From NCBI GenBank assembly GCA_003864495.1, contig ML133427.1, forward strand, positions 1,383,247-1,447,246: 64,000 bases of DNA. Reading direction: 5' to 3'. The notes beneath the pieces are model-generated. The model was given only the letters and a program-made list of their open reading frames with translations, searched no databases and was not told where the DNA came from. Position 1 is the stretch's first letter. The number at the start of each line of letters is the position of its first letter. Below are positions 37,019 through 47,600 of this stretch, piece after piece. The position numbers and the translations under genes were made by a program. This stretch comes from Nemopilema nomurai (lineage: Eukaryota > Cnidaria > Scyphozoa > Rhizostomeae > Rhizostomatidae).

Positions 37019-37711
37019 ATGCCTCGACAAGGATCCAAGACAGATTTGATTCGGAGTCGATTTATACGAAAAAGTGGCAAACCGGGGGCAAAACGGAAAC
37101 CAAAAACTATTCTACTCCTTGGTGCAAAGGGTATTGGTAAAACCAGTTTAATAAAGCGATTCATCGATGGAAACTGCCCGGGAACCCTTCCTGCCACCGT
37201 AGAAGACCGTTTTCAACACCAAATTAATGATGAAGGCAGCCAAGTTCACTGTGAAATCATAGATATTGATGCCTTTGAATTTCCAGCGATGCGAGACCTG
37301 CATATCAAAGAAGCATGCGTCATCATACTTCTGTACGAAGTCAGGAATGAAAAGTCTTTCGATGTCATGAAAAAATTAAACAGCATCGTGACATCTGTGA
37401 GGGATAACCCGGTCCCCCTGGTTGTTATTGCGACGAAGGCCGACAAACTGGACAGCTCCGAGATGATGGGCGACACAAGAGAACATCATGTGGATGAGTT
37501 CCTTCTTGACTTGAACTCATCCTCGTCTGCAGACGGGGTGAGGCGCGTAAACACATCGGCAAAGTTAGGGTACAATGTTTCGGAAGCATTTGCGATGGCT
37601 TTTAGCGAGGTGAAAGAAATATTTCAACGAGAGACTTTACCGGGGGGTTCACAATATCCTGACCAGGAAGATCGAGATGGGACTGGCAAATCTTGCTGTT
37701 CATTGATGTGA
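37019..37711 (+). CDS. Ras-like small GTPase, CAAX-terminated, with altered G motifs
   Basis: A single uninterrupted frame of 230 codons from ATG 37019. Residues 28-204 follow the Ras fold. P-loop: GAKGIGKTS (35-43). Switch I threonine: about T60 (LPATVEDRF). G3 region: IDIDAFEFPAMRDL (81-94), where Ras has LDTAGQEEYSAMRDQ. G4: ATKADKL (138-144). G5: TSAK (179-182). The last residues are CCSLM, giving a CSLM prenylation box that should place the protein on membranes, with C225 as a possible palmitoylation site. A basic N-terminal extension of about 27 residues precedes the fold, as in the RASD (Dexras/Rhes) and Rap-like groups. By alignment, Ras Gly12 is Lys37, Gly60 is Ala85 and Gln61 is Phe86, so ordinary GTP hydrolysis is unlikely. 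It has no introns, unlike every other multi-exon gene here. The exact family is not certain. Confidence 0.88.
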   Translation: MPRQGSKTDLIRSRFIRKSGKPGAKRKPKTILLLGAKGIGKTSLIKRFIDGNCPGTLPATVEDRFQHQINDEGSQVHCEIIDIDAFEFPAMRDLHIKEACVIILLYEVRNEKSFDVMKKLNSIVTSVRDNPVPLVVIATKADKLDSSEMMGDTREHHVDEFLLDLNSSSSADGVRRVNTSAKLGYNVSEAFAMAFSEVKEIFQRETLPGGSQYPDQEDRDGTGKSCCSLM

Positions 37712-37953
37712 CTGCATTGGTAGGACGTACTCTCTTACAACGGAAAGGTTCGAATCCAACTCAGTCAAGGATGAACGACTGATAACCTATCTAATTGAAT
37801 TATACTACGATGACGTAAGAGAAGGATTGCTATGTGGGAGATGAAGTACTAATAATTAAGTTATTCTTAATTCATAAGAAGATTTCTACATAAGGTAAAA
37901 TTCTTGAAATTCTATTAAGTGCACAGTCTATGGGCTCTTCGTGCCAAATGATC

Positions 37954-40900
37954 ATGGCTGATTTGAAATTCCATCCAGTGTCTTTTTACCCACCCTTTGC
38001 ATCTGTTGAGACTCATTACATTGTATAACATGCCCTGGAGTGCCAAATCATTGCTGTCACTCACCCTTCAATATTGGAATTTGTCAGCCAATTTTGGACT
38101 GCTGTTTATTATTGAAGTCAAAAATCTAGCTCTTTTGCTTTTTATATCATTTCTGTCAACACCATACAACATAAATTTATTTATGTACATAATTAATACT
38201 TTTTAGTCTGTTTTCAGTCTATTAAATCAAGAAGGTCTACCAGGTCCATTAAAGAATCATCTCCAATTAATATTAAAGACTTTCTTGTTGATGTTAAAAG
38301 ATCCCAATGATTATTATGACGCAAGCAGAGTTTTATATAGAGATTCTAATGTAAGTTTGATATTTTGTTAACAAATTAAAATTTTGCATTGCCAGTTTTT
38401 AGTTTGTTTTTTGTTCCAAGAAGTGAATGTACTCTATCTAAAAAGAGAAGTTCTAAATGGCAGTACAGCCAAAGATGCTAGTCTCAATCTCTGTGGAACC
38501 TTTTGGAATGTCAACCAATGTGTCCAGGTGAAACACACAAGGGAATTGGAGGGTACCTTCAAAGGAACCAGCCACCCCACTCATGCTGGTGCCACCCACA
38601 GTGCATCATCAACATTTGCTTTTAGACCTCATCTTAGGCCATATTTTATTATGAAAATCCATGACCAATTACAGATTTGTGTGTGGAATTTAAACTTTGT
38701 TTTGTTTTGCATTGACAAGAATGCTATTTCCATACCATGTGAATCATTACCATTGCCTTTATGCATGTATTGTAATTCTACTACATTTGGCAACTGGATA
38801 TTATTTGTTTATTTGCTTGTTAACCCAGGCATGTGGCACTAGGATCTTTGTCTCAATTGCAGTCAATGCTGGGAATCGTCGCACGCCCACGCCTTGGCAC
38901 ACGCCTTCCATTGCTGAGGAGTGCATTTCATCGCACGCCACAAATAATCTGAACACTTCATTCTAGAGTAATCAATACTGCTCAATTTTGTGCTTTTATC
39001 ATACCATAATGAAGTTTGGAGAATATCATAATTTCCTTAAGAAGCTGGATAGTCGCTGCTCTTTCGACCTTGCACACAAAATACGACAAGCTTGAACTTC
39101 ATAGGGACAGTTGTTATGATATGCTGGTTTCGGTTTCCGTGTTACATGGCTGAAATACGCGGTCAGTTAAAGCTGATCAGTTTTAACGGACGGACTTTAT
39201 TTGTCATCTTGGGCTTATTGATGTACCCGTTTACACAATGAGTCAAAACTAACGACTAAGTATTATTTTTCTTCATTTTACGATGGTGGCGACACAGGAG
39301 GCGCTCTAGTTAAGCCGTGTAGTGGTGTCAAAACGAAAAAAGAGAACTTCAAAACGAAAGGAAAAACCTTCGTAGGCACAAAGACGAGCGCAAATAGGTG
39401 CTATCAATTGTACCTTTCAATTTATCGACTAGACTCTCTAAACTTCTGTTTTATTCCCTTCCGATATTTATATAGACTGGCCGTAACATCCCAAGAACTT
39501 GGTTCTGCCTCCAGAACGCTGATAAAAATTCAGTTTGCTCAACGCGCTTTGCTTTGTGAGTGAAAGTGATCCAACATTGTTAATATGGTCCTATTAATAT
39601 GTTGGATTTGAAAATTCTAAAGCTTTTTTAAGAAAAATGTATCGATTGGACTTGCCTTGTGTTATGTTTTCTTATGATTAAGTTAGGTTCTCAACTCTAT
39701 ACCTTAACTCTATACACACCATTGCACGCCGGTAAGTAATTGCACACCATTGCACGCCGGTAAGTAATTGCACACCATTGCACGCCGGTAAGTAATTGCA
39801 CACCATTGCACGCCTTGGCACCACAAGCAGTGCGATTCATCGCACCCCTACCATAAAAACATTTACAAGCCCAAAGGTCTTTATTAAGCCTTATTATCTG
39901 TCATAACTAATGCTGTAAGATTAATTTCAGTGAAGGTTGTTGTGATCCTGCTATGACTTGACAGAATCAATTTTTTTTCTGCTGAAAATATTTGAATGCC
40001 TTTCTACAAAAAGCCATAGATTTTAATGACCACTGCAAACAAACTAGCAAACAAACAAATAAACAGAGCACTTTTCAATCAATGTCTTCGCATCCGCCTG
40101 CAGCCAATGAACTAATTCCCCGATTCAAATTCTTAATAATTACCCATAACCTGGCACCCATAAACTGTGATTTGATTGGCTTTTTTTCATATCCATGGCA
40201 GTTACTGCTAAATCTTGTCACCCTAAAAGCGCCATCTCATGGGCAGATGACATTTGTACTCAGTACACTGATTGTAGGATTAAAAATTGAACGGTGAAAG
40301 CCTATTTTTGTCGAGGTTAAAACTGAACTCTTGCAAATCTCTAGGCCATAACTTTTGAAAGTATTCATTATAAAGTGCTACAATTCATAACAGAAAATGG
40401 GGATTATATATGGCGGTTGATGTTTAATGTTTTGCTTCCGGGAATTGCGGACTTATTCGTTCGTTCCTGGGATTCTTGTTCTGAAAAGTGAGGGTAGAGA
40501 GCCTTTCTAATCAACTATATTTACTACAGTACTTATTTAATTATCCGACCCACCGCTTATCCAGACTTCGATTATCCAGTCCGTAAAAATGTGAAAACCT
40601 TGTGATAAATTGTCGGAATTTTTTGTAACAAGTTATTCGCTTTACTTGATTCTTTTTGAATAAGTGGTTTTATTTTTGCCAAAAGGTACAACTGTTCCCC
40701 ATGCCCCTAGCTTATTTTGGCATAATTAGCAACGAAACGAATGATTACAGCTTGAATTGCGGTGGCCCTGGCTCTGCAATTCCTATTTCTGTGTGAATTT
40801 ATTTATTATTTTGTGGCAATAAATTGAAAAATAATCACAGCATGAGTGACAGTATTCGATTATCCGTAATTTCGGATTATCCGCACATTAAAATCATAAA

Positions 40901-41490
40901 TTCCGAGAATCAACGACTTTACTTTTAAATTTAATCGAATAGATCATACTTAGAAACATGTGCAAAATAGATGACAAAGTTTTTAGCCCCAAAACCTTTG
41001 TGCATCATTGCATTTTTCACAAAAGTATAAGAGAAGTTGCGATGAAACTTCCCACAGCCTCAAATGGCCCCCTGGGAATGCGGTTCAATTCTTCTTGGAA
41101 TTCTGTAGTTTGTGTTTCCAAGAAACTTGTTCCAAGTCTCAAATGCGATTATAATTCACATTGTGGTTCTTGTGTTGAATGATAGTGGATCAATACTGTT
41201 AAAATTCTAAGAATTGACCATAATGCAAAACAAAGGGTTAAAAACTGACCCCAAAATATTTCTTAATAAATTTCGGAATGTGGTTGTAGCAAAACCACAT
41301 TCTTTGAATGTTGTGCAGAAGGGTGGCAACTGACTCATAATAAACCTTTCAATTATTTTTCCAGCGTTCTATTGACGCCATTCTTAGAAGAATCACAAAG
41401 AGTTTGAGAATTTTCGTTTTCACCTTGGTAATGTTTTTTGCCTTATCTATACAGCTATTGAATGTGGTAAAATTCCCTCCAACAACATAG
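37954..41490 (+). CDS. Possible small three-exon gene ending in a membrane segment, unknown
   Basis: Three segments join in phase 0: 37954-38022 (MADLKFHPVSFYPPF..., donor ATT/GTATAA), 38207-38350 (ending in a consensus donor AAT/GTAAGT) and 41365-41490 (acceptor ATTATTTTTCCAG, stop TAG). The product would be 112 residues. The middle exon looks most like real coding sequence (LLNQEGLPGPLKNHLQLIL, then DPNDYYDASRVLYRDS). It could instead start at 38218, after the acceptor TTTTCAG. The last exon reads RSIDAILRRITKSLRIFVF and then a hydrophobic stretch (TLVMFFALSIQLL), suggesting a tail-anchored protein. No homologue is recognised. The middle exon may be right even if the gene model is wrong. 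Confidence 0.3.
39715..39814. repeat. 28-bp minisatellite, about 3.5 copies
   Basis: The unit ATTGCACGCCGGTAAGTAAT plus TGCACACC repeats three times exactly (39721, 39749, 39777), with partial units on both sides. Related CACGCC-rich words (CACGCCTTGGCAC, TTCATCGCAC) occur just after it and near 38880-38940. The short array probably arose inside an older dispersed repeat. Confidence 0.85.
40521..40905. mobile_element. Possible pogo/Tigger-like transposon remnants
   Basis: Two stretches carry ATTATCCG-type words behind an ACAGTA start: about 40524-40585 (AATTATCCGACCCACC, CTTATCCAG, GATTATCCAG) and about 40855-40890 (GATTATCCG, GGATTATCCGCAC). Such words are typical of terminal sequences of Tigger/pogo DNA transposons. 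Both copies read in the same direction, so they do not form one simple inverted-repeat element. The call is tentative. Confidence 0.3.
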
Positions 41491-41952
41491 TGGAAACTCT
41501 CCTTCTGCAATTGCCCACATCACAATACATTCTGCTCTTTTTTTCAAGAATAAGCTAACCTCTTGTATGTAAAATGAGAAGGTACATTCCTGGTATCTAT
41601 TTTCTTACCAGTCATCCACTAGAGTTTTGCAAGGGTTGAAGATCAGATTATATACTAACTCTATGTAGAAATTGAAAAATGACAATTCAAGTTTGTCTAG
41701 ATGCAGCTTAATGCTACAAGTGTTTTAATTAAAAAATACTTGAAAATAATCCTAAATTAAATATTTGAAGCTTCAAATTATAACAAAGCTACTTTTATGG
41801 CTGGTGCTTCAAATTGTAACAAAGCCATTCCATTGACTTTCATTGCAATTTCATTTCAGAAAGACAGACTTGATGGTTAAATACAGACCAAATAAAAAAA
41901 TCAAGGCAATGAAACTAGCATGAAAGAAGAAAATCATTTTTGTAAATCAAAA

Positions 41953-43153
41953 CTATGGCTGTACAGACATAACTTCCATTTTAACAATACATCCTAGTAG
42001 GTGTGTTAATAGTCTTTCTGTAAATCCTACTAAGAAGTATATTTTATGCACTGTTGTTCCTTTTGCATTCACAAAGATGCTTATTCTGATTTGGTTTAGT
42101 TGTCTTTTTACAATTATATCGGAAACAAGCATCTCATAAAAAGTACCTTCAACAAACTTCCGGATCATAACATCGTCAATAAACCTATCATGAGCCCACA
42201 AGCTGCCTTCAATGCCACCTATAAAAGAAGTCATTTGGGTGTTAACACAAATTGAGCAAAGTAAATTGATTTCTAGAATCAAGAACTTCTACATTTTTAA
42301 TTTGTAAAACAACAAGGAATTCCACCAGATCATAAAGTTTGTCTGCAACGTGAGTAGGTTTCAGCAAACATAATTGTCTTCAATTTTATACAATTTTCTG
42401 CACAAGAAGGAACATTCTTGATGGTATTGGGAAGCTATTATGTATATGCCTCTCTTTCTTCATAACTTGAATTTGTTAAAAAATGCTCAAAATTACTCAA
42501 TGCAATGGTATTAAAACCTTTTCAAGTTCAAGCAGACTTTCAAACTTATAAAGTTTTAAGTAACCATTATGTTAAAAGCAAAACACTACTAGCATTATCT
42601 CAAGCAAAAATTTAATAACTTGAAAATAACATGGTACTGCAGACCAATATTTATTGCATGTATTCTCATTTTGTGTATTCACGTTAAAGCACTTTCCTCC
42701 TGACACCCCTCTTCAGAGTGTGCAAAAACTAGAGTTCTGTAGTTCTGTGCTATTTTGAAGCTTAATATTGCATAGGTTTCTATGTTGTAACAGCAACAGC
42801 TGAAAAATACTAATTTAACACAAGCTATCTAATACCTCATAACTTTATAAAATGTCAGATTTCTACTTAAAGCTGGTAATGAAGTGAAAAACTAAGTTCT
42901 ATCCCTTTAGGACAAGTAATGCATTATTTATGTGAACAATTTGAAACAAGTATATATACTGGAACCTACCTGTATGCTTAGAATCCCAACCTTTTGTAAC
43001 ACCAATTCTATGAGGAGGGGCTTCATTCTTTGTATAGTATTTTGATCTTGTATTTCTCATTCTAGTTGAAGCAAATCTTGTCTGATACATAACTGTCTCC
43101 ATTTTTGTTAAAGATTGTACCCTCAGTCTCTTTGTAATCAGATTGGTGAACAT
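41953..43153 (-). CDS. MRPS24: Small mitochondrial ribosomal subunit protein uS3m (S24)
   Basis: Two exons, 42970-43153 and 41953-42218 (TAG), join in phase (HT/G) to 450 nt, giving 149 residues; human MRPS24 has 167. The N-terminal 38 residues are basic and hydroxylated (MFTNLITKRLRVQSL), as in a mitochondrial presequence. Then come YYTKNEAPPHRIGVTKGWDS and HTG, matching the family's Y.EA..PH.I...KGW.S.HTGNL. The second exon gives IDDVMIRKFVEGTF (cf. VEDVFLRKFMWGTF), IIVKRQLNQI, and HKIYFLVGFTERLL (cf. PHKYYFLVGYSETLL). The protein is part of the mitochondrial 28S subunit, in the position of bacterial S3. Splice sites are consensus (G/GTAGGT; TTTTATAG). No oddities. Confidence 0.93.
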
Positions 43154-43574
43154 GATCTAGGAAAAATCATATTCAAGCTGGCTAGTTTATTTAAAGATAG
43201 AATTTTATAAGGCAGGTTATGAATAACAATACAAGTGACCAAGCAATGTTAATGGGGTGAAGAGCAATGCGTCAGTGTCATGATGCAAACTGATTATACC
43301 CAATGTAAATAATACAAAACAAATATTAGAACAGTTACTCAAAGCTTTTGATTCAGGCAGATTTAATAAGGGAATGTTTGAAGAAGCAGAGTATGTAGAA
43401 GTATATGCATCTAACTTTGTTTTTCATGGACAAAAATATGAAGTTTCCTTGTTGTTAATAGTGCAAAAATTTCTTGGTTATAGTTCAAACCTAGATTTGA
43501 ATGATTGGTTGTCCTTGGTAATAGCATAAACTTTCTTTCAGTAATATATAAGAAGAAACGGTAGGCTTTTGAGG

Positions 43575-43765
43575 ATAGGAGGGGGCACTCTTCAAGGTGT
43601 CGATTAGTTTAGGTTTCTCCCCTCCTCTAGAAAATTCCTTTACATGCAATAACCCCCCCAAATGTTTGGTTCTTTATCTTATTTAATTTAGTTGTAATTC
43701 ATCTTTGGATTTATTGTATGTAGTGGAATTTTAAACATAAATATGAACTGAACTAATTGGGAAAG
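43575..43765 (+). mobile_element. LINE 3' tail, second copy
   Basis: Contains TTGTATGTAGTGGAATTTTA followed by AAC and ATGAACTGAACT, close to the end of the LINE fragment at 10464-10990, and upstream a CGATTAG-T-TA/CTCTCCTC-like block also present there. No coding part remains. The call rests on the matched tail. Confidence 0.45.
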
Positions 43766-44689
43766 ACAAAGTTCAAACAAAACAGCACACATGCACCAGT
43801 CCACAGAGTATGGCACTTTTCGGTGAGATCTCTGGTGTGTGCACAAGCAAAAAGCCTGGTGTGCCGGTGTGCACCACCAAAAAATTTCTGGTGCACTAGA
43901 GTGCACCAACTATTTTCCCCTTGTTTTGGTTAAGATTTGTAAATTTGCATTTTCTATAAAAATGTATGTTTCTTGCGTGCCCTCTTCTTTTGCCGACCCT
44001 TTCTTCTTTTATTATCAATGTAAGAGACTCAATTAAGACCGATGTCATTAGCAATTATAAGTCCCAGATCTAGCATTATAAAATGAGTGAATATATAAAA
44101 TCATAGCCCTGCTATTTTTCAAGAATACTTTAAATACATTCTTGAAGCGTACTGTTTGAAGACAGCGCAAGTTTTTATTTGTATGTTTGTCAAGTAAAGT
44201 TCGTGATATCTCAAATTGTTCAAACACATCTGTACTTGTATTTATCAGCTGGCCTTTTCTATGGGACCATAATCATCTTAGATGCCACACTAAAAATACC
44301 CGGTGTGCAACTGGCTTTGTACAAAAATATATCCGGTGTGTAGATGCCATTCTCTGTGCAGAGACTGGGGGCACATGCAGTACCTATTACACAACCATGA
44401 AAAGGGTATCAATAGTGTTTAAACGCTTATCATTAATATCAATATATGAGCATTAATACAATAATTACCTTGCTAAGTTTTCTCCTTCGTGTAAGCCGTC
44501 CAGAAGAACAATCCTTAGAGATTTCCTCCCTTCTGTCCTTTCTCCTCGTTAGGCCATACTTTAGACCGCCTCTTTCTCAAGTCGAGACTATCGGCAACTG
44601 GAGGAAGAAGCTTCCTTGGAAAGTCAGTGTATTAAGAAGTAGTTCAGGGGCTGACTTAGTAGGGTTGCCTCAATGATTGAGTTGAAGCT
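43766..44689. other. Non-genic flank of the satellite
   Basis: Separates the LINE tail from the satellite. It includes GT-rich words repeated a few times (CTGGTGTGC, CCGGTGTG at about 43830-43900 and 44300-44340). Open frames at 44187-44456 and 44446-44676 have no recognised similarity. Satellite sequence begins abruptly at about 44690. Confidence 0.45.
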
Positions 44690-47600
44690 TTTTTACTTCA
44701 AATCATCTTAAGTCATCATTTTACAATGCTAGATGACCTTCCTGAAGAGTTCACGTTCATATTTCAAAAGTTACACGTCAGATCACTGCCAAAAACGTTA
44801 TCAGTCTAGAACGGTAAAAATGTCGAAAAAACATGAAAAAACACGAAAAGATTTTTTACACAAAACCAGTCAAAACACTTGCCTAAACATGCATTGTTAG
44901 CTTCCAAGTCATCTGGCTGTGTTTAGAACGATATTTTCAAAGATTCAATCTCAGGCCATTTTCATCCAAAATTGACAGGTCTGGACCTATCAAAAAAGTT
45001 AAAAATGTCCAAAAAATCGAAAATTTATTTTTAGTTCAAATCATGTTGAATCATCATTTTACAATGCTAGATGACCTTCCTGAAGGTTCACGTTCATAGT
45101 TCAAAAGTTACACGTCAGATCACTGCCAAAAACGTTATCAGTCTAGAACGGTAAAAATGTCGAAAAAAAATGAAAAAACGTGAAAAATATTTTTGAACAA
45201 AACCACTCAAAACACTTGCCTAAGCATGCATTGTTAGCTTCCAAGTCATCTGGCTGTGTTTAAAACGATATTTTCAAAGTTTCAATCTCAGGCCATTTTC
45301 ATCCAAAATTGACAGGTCCGGACCTATCAAAAAGTCAAAAAATGTCCAAAAAATCGAAAATTTATTTTTACTTCAAATCATGTTAAATCATCATTTTACA
45401 ATGCTAGATGACCTTCCTGAAGAGTTCACGTTCATATTTCAAAAGTTACACGTCAGATCACTGCCAAAAACGTTATCAGTCTAGAACGGTAAAAATGTCG
45501 AAAAAACATGAAAAAACACGAAAAGATTTTTTACACAAAACCACTCAAAACACTTGCCTAAACATGCATTGTTAGCTTCCAAGTCATCTAGCTGTGTTTA
45601 GAACGATATTTTCAAAGTTTCAACCTCAGGCCATTTTCATTCAAAATTGACAGGTCCGGACCTATCAAAAAAGTCAAAAAATGTCCAAAAAATCGAAAAT
45701 TTATTTTTACTTCAAATCATGTTAAATCATCATTTTACAATGCTTGATGACCTTCCTGACGAGTTTACGTTCATATTTCAAAAGTTACACGTCAGATCAC
45801 TGCCAAAAACGTTATATGTCTAGAACGGTAAAAATGTCGAAAAAACATGAAAAATATTTTTACACAAAACCACTCAAAACACTTGCCTAAACATGAATTG
45901 TTAGCTTCAGAGTCATCTGGCTGTGTTTAGAACAATATTTTCAAAGTTTCAATCTCAGGCCATTTTCATCCAAAATTGACAGTTCCTGACCTATCAAAAA
46001 AGTCAAAAAATGTCCAAAAAATCGAAAATTTATTTTTACTTCAAATCATGTTAAATCATCATTTTACAATGCTAGATGACCTTCCTGAAGAGTTCACGTT
46101 CATATTTCAAAAGTTACACGTCAGATCATTGCCAAAATCGTTATCAGTCTAGAACGGTAAAAATGTCGAAAAAAACATGAAGAAACACGAAAAGATTTTT
46201 TACACAAAACCAGTCAAAACACTTGCCTAAACATGCATTGTTAGCTTCCAAGTCATCTGGCTGTGTTTAGAACGATATTTTCAAAGATTCAATCTCAGGC
46301 CATTTTCATCCAAAATTGACAGGTCTGGACCTATCAAAAAAGTCAAAAAATGTCAAACAAATCGAAAACTTATTTTTAGTTTAAATCATGTTGAATCATC
46401 ATTTTACAATGCTAGATGACCTTCCTGAAGAGTTCACGTTCATATTTCAAAAGTTACACGTCAGATCACTGCCAAAAACGTTATCAGTCTAGAACGGTAA
46501 AAATGTCGAAAAAAAATGAAAAAACGTGAAAAATATTTTTGAACAAAACCACTCAAAACACTTGCCTAAACATGCATTGTTAGCTTCAGAGTCATCTGGC
46601 TGTGTTTAGAACGATATTTTCAAAGTTTCAATCTCAGGCCATTTTCATCCAAAATTGACAGGTCCGGACCTATCAAAAAAGTCAAAAATGTCCAAAAAAT
46701 CGAAAATTTATTTTTACTTCAAATCATGTTAAATCATCATTTTACAATGCTAGATGACCTTCCTGAAGAGTTCACGTTCATATTTCAAAAGTTACACGTC
46801 AGATCACTGCCAAAATCGTTATCAGTCTAGAACGGTAAAAATGTCGAAAAAAAATGAAAAAACGTGAAAAATATTTTTGAACAAAACCACTCAAAACACT
46901 TGCCTAAACATGCATTGTTAGCTTCCAAGTCATCTGGCTGTGTTTAGAACGATATTTTCAAAGTTTCAATCTCAGGCCATTTTCATTCAAAATTGACAGG
47001 TCCGGACCTATCAAAAAAGTCAAAAATGTCCAAAAAATCGAAAATTTATTTTTACTTCAAATCATGTTAAATCATCATTTTACAATGCTTGATGACCTTC
47101 CTGACGAGTTTACGTTCATATTTCAAAAGTTACACGTCAGATCACTGCCAAAAACGTTATATGTCTAGAACGGTAAAAATGTCGAAAAAACATGAAAAAT
47201 ATTTTTACACAAAACCACTCAAAACACTTGCCTAAACATGAATTGTTAGCTTCAGAGTCATCTGGCTGTGTTTAGAACGATATTTTCAAAGTTTCAATCT
47301 CAGGCCATTTTCATCCAAAATTGACAGGTCCGGACCTATCAAAAAAGTCAAAAAATGTCCAAAAAATCGAAAATTTATTTTTACTTCAAATCATGTTAAA
47401 TCATCATTTTACAATGCTAGATGACCTTCCTGAAGAGTTCACGTTCATATTTCAAAAGTTACACGTCAGATCATTGCCAAAATCGTTATCAGTCTAGAAC
47501 GGTAAAAATGTCGAAAAAAAATGAAAAAACGTGAAAAATATTTTTGAACAAAACCACTCAAACACTTGCCTAAACATGCATTGTTAGCTTCCAAGTCATC

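Noticed and set aside
37704..37765. Possible tRNA after the GTPase gene, with a perfect B box GGTTCGAATCC
   Set aside because: Only about 57 nt separate the pairable ends (GACTG and CAGTC). The T stem and anticodon stem do not pair, and there is no proper A box.
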